DNA of 6,237 nt, taken from contig JAEEII010000159.1 of assembly GCA_016281295.1 (NCBI GenBank), positions 1 to 6,237 of the forward strand, given 5' to 3'. Both the position numbers and the translations under genes were made by a program. This stretch comes from Bacteroidales bacterium. GTDB lineage: Bacteria > Bacteroidota > Bacteroidia > Bacteroidales > F082. Below, piece by piece: positions 1 to 5,409 of the stretch; position 1 is the first letter of the stretch; every line of letters starts with the position of its first letter. The notes under the pieces are model-generated. The model did no database searches. It saw only the letters and a list, made by a program, of their open reading frames with translations, and was not told the DNA's origin.

Positions 1-258
1 GTAATACACTGGCGAGCCGACCACGAGGCCGTCGGCCTGCTCAAATTTGGGTGCTACTTCGTTCACCATATCGTTGAACACACAACGCCCCAATTCGGCG
101 CACTTGCCGCAAGCGATGCAGCCTCGGATGTCCTTGTTCCCGATATGGACGATTTCGGTCTCTATGCCGTTTTTCTGTAGTTCTTCCGCCACAATGTTCA
201 AGGCGGTGAAGGTGCAGCCGTTGGCGTGAGGGCTGCCGTTGATGAGGAGTGCTTTCAT
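1..258 (-). CDS. Flavodoxin-fold NAD(P)H-dependent FMN reductase / iron-sulfur flavoprotein-like, N-terminal part (3' truncated)
   Basis: This is the first 86 residues of a flavodoxin-like protein; the 3' end lies outside the window. The start is ATG at 256-258. The N-terminus MKALLINGSPHANGCT is a beta strand followed by the FMN-phosphate loop of the NADPH-dependent FMN reductase / flavodoxin-like superfamily, and residues 81-86 (GSPVYY) are the second flavin-contacting loop. Between them are four cysteines, C47, C50, C53 and C59 (CX2CX2CX5C). This spacing fits the compact motif that binds a 4Fe-4S cluster in archaeal iron-sulfur flavoproteins (Isf). Related bacterial proteins are usually annotated as flavodoxin family protein or NAD(P)H-dependent oxidoreductase. 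The protein is probably cytoplasmic and moves electrons between NAD(P)H, FMN and an unknown acceptor. It has its own candidate promoter upstream. Whether a cluster is really bound cannot be told from this fragment. Confidence 0.85.
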   Translation of the reverse strand, partial: MKALLINGSPHANGCTFTALNIVAEELQKNGIETEIVHIGNKDIRGCIACGKCAELGRCVFNDMVNEVAPKFEQADGLVVGSPVYY

Positions 259-285
259 GTTCTATGCTGTAGTATTGATTTGCTG

Positions 286-318
286 CAAAGATATGAAAAA
301 AAAATTTCAAAAAGACAA
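286..318 (-). promoter_or_regulatory. Candidate Bacteroidota-type promoter for the flavoprotein gene
   Basis: Read on the minus strand, positions 293-286 are TATCTTTG, an exact match to the Bacteroidota -7 consensus TAnnTTTG. This places transcription start about 20 bases before the ATG at 258. The -33 element is ambiguous. A TTG at 318-316 lies 22 bases upstream, near the usual spacing, while a TTTG at 311-308 is too close at 14 bases. A run of nine T residues lies between the two elements. The box follows the stop of the transporter gene, so the flavoprotein gene is probably transcribed on its own. Confidence 0.5.
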
Positions 319-326
319 CAGGAGTT

Positions 327-1217
327 TTAGGCTTTTCGCTCGCTAACCACCATGAACAGCACGGCAGCAATGCAGATGGCAATGCCGATAAGGATATTAG
401 GGGTCATTGGTTCGGCAAACATCAGTGTTCCTACAAGTATGCCTGTTAGTGGCTCAAACACACCCAAGACCGCAGTCTTCGTCGGGCCAATCAAACGCGT
501 TGACATCGAAATGGTCAGCATGGAAATCATTGTGGGGAAGATGGCCAGACCGATGAGATTGAGCACCTCTGATGGCTGGTCGATGCCTTGAAAGATAGGT
601 GTTCCATCGATGATTTGATACCCTAAAAACAATATTGCACCGACTACCAAGGCGTAAAAGGTCAGCGCGTGTTCAGAAATATGTTTGATTTGCTGCGAAC
701 GGTTCACGATGATCAAGAAGCAGGAATAGCTGAGAGCCGACAAGGCAGCCAACACCATCCCAGCCCAATGAAGCGTCACGCCGCCACTCGGCCAACTGAG
801 CACCACTACCCCACCCACGGTGGCGGCAATGCTCAGCCACACCTGCCATGTGGGATAGACCTTCAGAAACAGCATGATGACAGCCACAAAGATGGGATAA
901 AGATACACCAAGGTAGTGGCCAATCCAGCAGGAATAAACTTGTAAGACTCAAACAAGGTGACACTGCTGGCCGCAAACAGGATTCCGAGCACAATCAGCA
1001 GCCGAAACTCTTTCCATGTCGCTTTGAAGGTCTCCTTACGTAGCAACATCCATCCACCCAAAAGCAGTGCAGAAATAGCATAACGGAAAAACAGCATGGA
1101 TAGCACAGGCACACCACCATCCAGCAACGGCTTGCCAAAAAGCGGGTTTAGGCCGTATGATACACCGGCCATGATTCCCGCTGCAAAACCCAACAATGTT
1201 CGTTTATTGTTTTTCAA
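327..1217 (-). CDS. EamA/DMT-superfamily transporter
   Basis: This is a 296-residue integral membrane protein of the drug/metabolite transporter superfamily, with two EamA repeats. About ten hydrophobic helices can be placed near residues 8-28, 37-59, 72-90, 97-118, 125-142, 150-171, 183-201, 219-240, 247-267 and 272-292. Family hallmarks are the end of repeat one (LVYLYPIFVAV, 103-113) and the end of repeat two (FEPLTGILVG followed by an FAEP turn, 254-270). The length is normal for the family, and the protein should sit in the inner membrane. Substrates of EamA proteins range from amino acids and nucleosides to drugs, and nothing here narrows it. The start codon is TTG at 1217-1215: there is no in-frame ATG before Met16, which would cut into helix 1, and TTG gives a natural short basic N-terminus (KNNKR). 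A -7 box lies just upstream, so the leader would be short. Confidence 0.88.
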   Translation of the reverse strand: MKNNKRTLLGFAAGIMAGVSYGLNPLFGKPLLDGGVPVLSMLFFRYAISALLLGGWMLLRKETFKATWKEFRLLIVLGILFAASSVTLFESYKFIPAGLATTLVYLYPIFVAVIMLFLKVYPTWQVWLSIAATVGGVVVLSWPSGGVTLHWAGMVLAALSALSYSCFLIIVNRSQQIKHISEHALTFYALVVGAILFLGYQIIDGTPIFQGIDQPSEVLNLIGLAIFPTMISMLTISMSTRLIGPTKTAVLGVFEPLTGILVGTLMFAEPMTPNILIGIAICIAAVLFMVVSERKA

Positions 1218-1240
1218 AATGCAGTACGGTTTGAAGGCGG

Positions 1241-1248
1241 CAAAAGTA
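1241..1248 (-). promoter_or_regulatory. Candidate -7 box for the DMT transporter gene
   Basis: On the minus strand this reads TACTTTTG, matching the Bacteroidota -7 consensus TAnnTTTG. It lies about 23 bases before the TTG start at 1217, which implies a leader of under 20 bases. No clear TTG-type -33 element is visible at the expected distance (around 1268-1274), so the call rests on the -7 box alone. Its position in the longest gap of the window (1218-1295) favours a real start of transcription. Confidence 0.4.
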
Positions 1249-1295
1249 CAAAATATTGTGCAGCCTAATTACTGAATGCTGATAAAAAGACACAT

Positions 1296-1667
1296 TCATT
1301 CTTGCTTTGCATTAGGCACTGCAAAAATGACCGTCAGCACACCTACTGCACCGACAATAGGCACGATGATGCGTGCCACAGAGCCTTTAGGGATAAAGAC
1401 AAAAGTGGAAAGCAGTACCATCGCCACCATGATGCCACAGGCACCGGCTTTCTGAGCAATAGTCATCCCGCCTCGACGGTGATAACTGCGGATGTAAGTC
1501 CCCAACCATGACTGCAAAAGCCATTCCTGCAAGCGTGGCGAAGAGCGATAGAATAGCCACGAGGCTAACAACAGGAAAGGCGTGGTGGGCAATCCCGGCA
1601 CCACCACACCTAAGGCTCCAAGGCCTACGCAAAGCAAGCCTAAAACGATGTAAACGACGCGTTTCAC
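1296..1667 (-). CDS. DUF454 (YbaN-like) inner membrane protein
   Basis: This is a 123-residue small membrane protein of the DUF454/YbaN family, whose function is unknown. The diagnostic block is residues 23-36 (VPGLPTTPFLLLAS), followed by SSPR (42-45) and an LGTYIR segment (55-60). Hydrophobic segments lie near 4-23, 28-41, 74-93 and 98-117, suggesting four short helices in the inner membrane with a basic loop (YHRRGG, 62-67) between the pairs. The start must be GTG at 1667-1665, because the codon immediately upstream in frame (1670-1668) is TAA and no ATG occurs before the conserved block. The gene begins 22 bases after the peroxidase stop and is probably co-transcribed with it. The TAA of the peroxidase gene is part of a TAAGGAG sequence that could help translation of this gene. 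Confidence 0.88.
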   Translation of the reverse strand: MKRVVYIVLGLLCVGLGALGVVVPGLPTTPFLLLASWLFYRSSPRLQEWLLQSWLGTYIRSYHRRGGMTIAQKAGACGIMVAMVLLSTFVFIPKGSVARIIVPIVGAVGVLTVIFAVPNAKQE

Positions 1668-1685
1668 TTACGCTAAAACGGTTTA

Positions 1686-1691
1686 CTCCTT
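1686..1691 (-). promoter_or_regulatory. Shine-Dalgarno-like AAGGAG overlapping the peroxidase stop codon
   Basis: On the minus strand this reads AAGGAG, a strong anti-16S match that is otherwise rare before genes in this window. It overlaps the TAA of the peroxidase gene (1692-1690). The spacer to the GTG start at 1667 is 18 bases, clearly longer than the usual 5-10. It may be a ribosome-holding site for the downstream gene or a chance match. Confidence 0.3.
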
Positions 1692-2361
1692 ATTTGTCTT
1701 CCAACATCTTTTGTATGGTTTCCTCCATCATGTCGGGCGTCACCATAGGCTCGAAACGAAGGATGGTCTTGCCGTCTCTGGAAACCAAGAACTTACCGAA
1801 GTTCCAGCGGATGGCATCGCCCTTGTCGAATCCAGTGCCAGTCTTTTGGTGAATCTGGTCGAGTTGTGCGGCAAACTCCTCGGCGCCCTCAGGATAACCC
1901 TTGAAAGGTGCTTGTTCCTTGAGATAGGTATAGAGCGGGCTCTCTGCCTCACCGTTGACGTCAATCTTGTCGAACAGCGGGAAGGTGACGTTGAAGTTCA
2001 ACGAGCAGAAGTTCTGGATCTCCTCGTTGGTGCCAGGCTCTTGTCCCAAAAATTGGTTGCAGGGGAAGCCAAGGATCTCCAGACCTTGATCTTTGTACTT
2101 CTCATAAAGAGCTTCAAGGCCTTGATACTGCGGCGTTAATCCGCATTTGCTAGCCACATTGACGATGAGCAGTACCTTGCCTTTGTAGTTGGCCAACGAC
2201 ACATCGCTTCCGTTTATGTCTTTGACCGTGATGTCATAGATACCGCTAGTCTGTTCGACCACAGGTTCGGTCTCCGCAACTTGTGCGGTCTTGTTGTTCT
2301 GGTTGTTGCAGCTCGTAGCCATCATCAGTGCCACTGCTGCGAGAAAGAATAGTTTTTTCAT
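1690..2361 (-). CDS. Glutathione-peroxidase-like thiol peroxidase, lipoprotein
   Basis: This is a 223-residue protein of the glutathione peroxidase family, which reduces hydrogen peroxide and organic or lipid hydroperoxides. It begins with a lipoprotein signal peptide: MKK, a hydrophobic core at residues 4-13, and lipobox ATSC ending at Cys18. A low-complexity linker runs to about residue 38. The peroxidase domain starts at about 41 and carries all three family motifs: NVASKCG with the peroxidatic Cys73 (codon TGC, not selenocysteine), FPCNQF..QEPG (99-110) with Gln107, and WNFGKFL (186-192) with Trp186 and Asn187. Cys119 in FCSLNF sits where thioredoxin-dependent members have their resolving cysteine, so thioredoxin or a similar dithiol donor is more likely than glutathione. 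No acidic surface-export signal follows Cys18, so an envelope location facing the periplasm is inferred. The gene starts 19 bases after the YqhD-type dehydrogenase stop. Confidence 0.93.
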   Translation of the reverse strand: MKKLFFLAAVALMMATSCNNQNNKTAQVAETEPVVEQTSGIYDITVKDINGSDVSLANYKGKVLLIVNVASKCGLTPQYQGLEALYEKYKDQGLEILGFPCNQFLGQEPGTNEEIQNFCSLNFNVTFPLFDKIDVNGEAESPLYTYLKEQAPFKGYPEGAEEFAAQLDQIHQKTGTGFDKGDAIRWNFGKFLVSRDGKTILRFEPMVTPDMMEETIQKMLEDK

Positions 2362-2380
2362 TTTGAATAGGATTTAAAGA

Positions 2381-3559
2381 TTATTTCATACACATTTCAA
2401 AAATCTTCTCCACATCAGCCTGTTGCAAAGGCTTGAAGCCAGGTAAAATGCCTCCACCGACGGCTTTCTTGGCCATCACGACAAAATGGGTTCTATCGAT
2501 GCCAACCTCGGGGAAGGTGCGCTTAAGCTGCAAGGTATTGAAGAGGAAGTCGCTCAACCTGTCAATGGCTTGATGGGCGATGTCCATCGGAGGCAAGTTC
2601 GAGTCGATGCCGAATACATTAGTTCCAAACTGCACGTATTTTGAAACGGTTGTTTCATCAAGGCAGTACTCCATCCAGCGTGGGGTGAGGATGGCGAGAC
2701 CGAGGCCGTGGGTGATGTCGTAGAAGGCCGACAATTCATGTTCCATCGGGTGACAGCTCCATGCCTTGCGTTTGCCACCGTTCACGAAGCCGTTGATGGC
2801 CCATGAAGAGGCCCACATCAGGTTAGCACGCGCCTCGTAATTATCGGGCTCTCGCATGGCAATGGGGGCATAACGGATAATGGTCTTCATCAAGCCTTCC
2901 ATGAAGCAATCAAGCATATAGAGGTCTTGGTCCATGTTGAAATAGACTTCAAAGAGGTGCGACAAGATGTCGGCTGAACCGCAGGCAGTCTGATAGGGGC
3001 TGACGCTGAAGGTGATGCTCGGGTCGAGGAAGGAAGCCTTGGGCAACATGTTGGGGTCAAGACGACCAATCTTGTCGTTGGTCTCGGGGTTGCTGATGAC
3101 GGCTGCCGTGTCCATCTCAGAGCCTGTGGCTGCGAGCGTCAGGATGCTGACGATGGGCAGGGCAAGCTCGATGGGGGCACGTTTGCTAAGGTCGAGGAAG
3201 TCCCAAGGGTCGTGGTCAACGCAGGCACCAGCGGCCATGATCTTGGTGGCATCGATGGTGGAGCCACCACCTACGGCCAACAGCACGTCGATGTTGTTTG
3301 CCTTACAGAGTTGCACACCCTTGCGCACGGAGTCGATGCGCGGGTTCGGCTCGATGCCCGAAAGCTCGAACAATTCGAGACCGGCTTCTTTTATTTCTTT
3401 TACCACGCGGTCATAGAGTCCCATTTTCTTGATGGAGCCACCACCGTAGGTCATCAGCACGCGTGTGCCGTATTTCTTGAGTTCTGCGCCAAGATGTTTC
3501 AGTTGGTCGCGCCCGAAGTAAATCCTTACGGGAATGTCATAGATAAAATCGTTGATCAT
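2381..3559 (-). CDS. yqhD: Iron-containing (group III) alcohol dehydrogenase, YqhD/butanol dehydrogenase type
   Basis: This is a 392-residue cytoplasmic oxidoreductase of the Fe-ADH family, full length for the YqhD/BdhA group (about 387 residues). The nucleotide-binding half has YGGGS (38-42) and the AVGGGSTIDATK block (95-106). The metal-binding half has Asp197 and His201 (ACGSADILSH), His270 (SCHPMEHELSAFYD) and His284 (DITHGLGLAI). All four ligands lie exactly three residues after those I recall for E. coli YqhD (D194, H198, H267, H281), with matching context. Such enzymes reduce short-chain aldehydes, including those from lipid peroxidation, to alcohols with NADPH, or act in butanol and 1,2-propanediol formation. 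The ATG at 3559-3557 gives the typical N-terminus (DFIYDIPVRIYFG). Forty bases separate it from the upstream gene and 19 bases from the peroxidase gene downstream, suggesting co-transcription. The exact substrate is not determined, and the symbol denotes the subfamily only. Confidence 0.93.
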   Translation of the reverse strand: MINDFIYDIPVRIYFGRDQLKHLGAELKKYGTRVLMTYGGGSIKKMGLYDRVVKEIKEAGLELFELSGIEPNPRIDSVRKGVQLCKANNIDVLLAVGGGSTIDATKIMAAGACVDHDPWDFLDLSKRAPIELALPIVSILTLAATGSEMDTAAVISNPETNDKIGRLDPNMLPKASFLDPSITFSVSPYQTACGSADILSHLFEVYFNMDQDLYMLDCFMEGLMKTIIRYAPIAMREPDNYEARANLMWASSWAINGFVNGGKRKAWSCHPMEHELSAFYDITHGLGLAILTPRWMEYCLDETTVSKYVQFGTNVFGIDSNLPPMDIAHQAIDRLSDFLFNTLQLKRTFPEVGIDRTHFVVMAKKAVGGGILPGFKPLQQADVEKIFEMCMK

Positions 3560-3599
3560 AGCGTTTATATTTTGATTTGTAATGAATTATCTCTTGTTT

Positions 3600-4247
3600 T
3601 TATTTCAACACCTTCAAAACCTGTTTTCGAGAGGCCGTCCCATCTGTCAGTTTCATGATATGCTCGACCAAAAACTCCAGCGACTCCTCGGGGGTATGGC
3701 CGGTGTGGAGCGTGGTGAAGTCTTCGAACAGCGACTCGGGTGTGCAGAAATACGACACTTGCCAACCGTTGTAAACTTGTTCGGGTCCTCGATACACCCG
3801 CTCGATGGCCCCAGTGACGACACGGCACTGCTGCATCAGTTTGCCTATAGCTGCATCGGCTTGGCTTTTTTTCACGCCAAGCAAAGCTCGTACCTCCTTG
3901 ATGGTGATACTGCCTTGCTTTTCGAGATATTCCATAATGTGTTCGCCGTTGATGTCAGGCGTTGTCGTGGCGCGACGGACGTTCATCAGTTCGCGGTAGA
4001 ATGGGACCGTCGCGAAGGCGGCTTTCCCCCCGCAGAGGAACTTCCCGTATGCGATGCCGCCGTTTTGGAGACAATCGATCTTCCAGTCCCACGGTCCGAG
4101 CGAGTCCTCTTCGCCGTCAAACCAAAATTCAGGCTTTGTGAATTCCTTGATGGAATACCCCGGGATGGCACTGGTGAAAAACGGGACGATGCCCAGCTCG
4201 CAAATGACTCGCTCCATCGTTTCTGGACTGGTAATTTCCATATTCAT
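3600..4247 (-). CDS. AlkZ-related winged-helix protein (function unknown)
   Basis: This is a 215-residue protein that I place, from memory of the family, with the short AlkZ-related proteins of Bacteroidota and Firmicutes, distant relatives of the YcaQ/AlkZ DNA glycosylases. The N-terminal half has the typical aromatic blocks: LGIVPFF then IPGYSIKE (18-35), FWF (41-43), GPWDWK (51-56) and AYGKF (66-70). Residues about 101-146 look like a winged-helix domain (GEHIMEYLEKQG, then KEVRALLGV, then a recognition-like helix). A GWQVSYFCTPES segment (161-172) and a helical C-terminus follow. No signal peptide or membrane segment is visible. The reading frame is open to an ATG at 4289, but that start would overlap the upstream gene by 22 bases and add a non-conserved tail. 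ATG at 4247 (or 4241) is preferred, as family members begin close to MEITSPE. DNA repair or regulation is possible but unproven. Confidence 0.7.
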   Translation of the reverse strand: MNMEITSPETMERVICELGIVPFFTSAIPGYSIKEFTKPEFWFDGEEDSLGPWDWKIDCLQNGGIAYGKFLCGGKAAFATVPFYRELMNVRRATTTPDINGEHIMEYLEKQGSITIKEVRALLGVKKSQADAAIGKLMQQCRVVTGAIERVYRGPEQVYNGWQVSYFCTPESLFEDFTTLHTGHTPEESLEFLVEHIMKLTDGTASRKQVLKVLK

Positions 4248-4267
4248 TGAAGTTGAGGTATTCACGG

Positions 4268-5374
4268 TTATTCCAGCTTTCCAGCACATTGAAGGCGGTG
4301 CTCCAGAGAAGTCCTCGTAGAAGAGAGGTCAGCAGTATGAACTATAGTTTGTTGGCCTTCGATGTCGAACTGAAGCGAGGCACCATCGGCACGCACGTCA
4401 AGGGTGACAGGAGCGCCCATCACGAGAGGAAGGTTGATATCGTCATGTCCAGCGGGGAAACCGCACAGCACAGGAATGTGATAGGCGGACAAATATGAGC
4501 AAAGCATCGCTTCAACACTCTCGTATTCAAATTCATTTCCACAGCTGACGAATTCTCCAAGGATGACACCTTTGCAGCGGTCGAGCACGCCATTCATAAC
4601 CAGCATGTTAAACAGCCGGTCGATGTTGTGCATGGATTCTCCCACCTCCTCGATGAACAAGATGAGGTCGTTGGCCAGCGTGGCGTCAGCTTGGGTGCCA
4701 AGGTTTGGGGCGAACGTGCAGAGGTTACCGCCTACCAGCACGCCTTGAGCCTGTCCTCCAATGTTTTGCGGGTGTGCAGGAAGCTCGTAGCGGGGAACTT
4801 GACCCATCAACAAGTCGCGCATCAAGGTGCTGGTGATGTCTGTGCCACCGGCGGCAAGATACGAGCTCATCGTTCCATGTATGCCCATCACTCCGGCACG
4901 GCTTAGCAGTCCATGAAGTGTGGTGATATCGCTGAAGCCCACGAGCCATTTGGGGTGGGTCTTGAGTTCGTCGAGCGACAGTTGATTGATAAGTTGAATG
5001 GTGCCATATCCGCCTCGGTTGCAGAGGACGGCCTTGACACTTTGTTGGTTGAAGGCCCAGCGGAGGTCGCTCACTCGTTCCTCGACGGTGCCCGCATACT
5101 TGCCTTGGTAAATCTTGCCCACATTGGGGCCGATGATGGGTGTCAATCCCCAGTTGCGGAGCACTTCGGCAGTGAGCTCCACATTCTCCATAGGCGTGTA
5201 ATACGAAGGCGATATGAGTGCCACTGTGTCACCCGCCTTCAGATAGTCGGGTTTCGTGCAATCCAACGCTATCGTTTCGTTCTCAGGGTTGACAGGAGTC
5301 TTATGACATGATATCATTGTGCCGCAGAGGATAACGATGGCGGCAAGCACCCAGCATGAAGTCTGATTTTTCAT
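4268..5374 (-). CDS. LD-carboxypeptidase (peptidase S66, LdcA family), lipoprotein
   Basis: This is a 368-residue S66 serine peptidase. The family cleaves the L,D bond before the terminal D-alanine of murein tetrapeptides during peptidoglycan recycling; some relatives hydrolyse peptide antibiotics such as microcin C7. The catalytic Ser is Ser148 in LVGFSDIT (144-151), after the conserved NRGGYG (119-124). The LVGGNL block is 213-218, the catalytic Glu lies in FIEEVGE (240-246), and the His is His310 in GFPAGHDD (305-312). The N-terminus is a signal peptide with core WVLAAIVILCG (8-18) and lipobox MISC, making Cys23 the lipidated residue. This differs from cytoplasmic E. coli LdcA and points to action on murein in the periplasm. 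About 20 residues at the C-terminus extend beyond the core. The start is ATG at 5374-5372, 35 bases after the upstream stop; the stop lies 20 bases before the preferred start of the next gene. Confidence 0.92.
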   Translation of the reverse strand: MKNQTSCWVLAAIVILCGTMISCHKTPVNPENETIALDCTKPDYLKAGDTVALISPSYYTPMENVELTAEVLRNWGLTPIIGPNVGKIYQGKYAGTVEERVSDLRWAFNQQSVKAVLCNRGGYGTIQLINQLSLDELKTHPKWLVGFSDITTLHGLLSRAGVMGIHGTMSSYLAAGGTDITSTLMRDLLMGQVPRYELPAHPQNIGGQAQGVLVGGNLCTFAPNLGTQADATLANDLILFIEEVGESMHNIDRLFNMLVMNGVLDRCKGVILGEFVSCGNEFEYESVEAMLCSYLSAYHIPVLCGFPAGHDDINLPLVMGAPVTLDVRADGASLQFDIEGQQTIVHTADLSSTRTSLEHRLQCAGKLE

Positions 5375-5409
5375 GTTTTACTCATCTACTTATATTTATA
5401 ATAGCTAAA

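Noticed and set aside
294..309. Inverted repeat TGAAA ... TTTCA around a nine-A run as a terminator of the transporter gene
   Set aside because: A five-pair A/T-only stem is too weak, and the element lies within the candidate promoter of the next gene, where it is better read as an A/T-tract spacer.
1273..1298. Inverted repeat TGAATG ... CATTCA after the DUF454 gene as a terminator
   Set aside because: The stem is only 6 bp and AT-rich, the loop is 14 bases, it overlaps the stop codon, and no T-run follows the stem on the minus strand.
1690..2361. Selenocysteine in the peroxidase
   Set aside because: The catalytic codon (2145-2143 on the minus strand) is TGC, an ordinary cysteine, and the frame is open without TGA readthrough.
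3582..4250. Long plus-strand open frame (about 222 codons) opposite the AlkZ-related gene
   Set aside because: It lies almost wholly antisense to a gene with recognisable conserved blocks, and its translation shows no family motif. The same applies to the other plus-strand frames, for example 1711-2139, 3012-3416, 4913-5311 and 5596-5952.
4248..4289. Upstream start (ATG at 4289) for the AlkZ-related gene
   Set aside because: It would overlap the LD-carboxypeptidase coding sequence by 22 bases and adds a stretch (MCWKAGITVNTSTS) that does not look like the family N-terminus.
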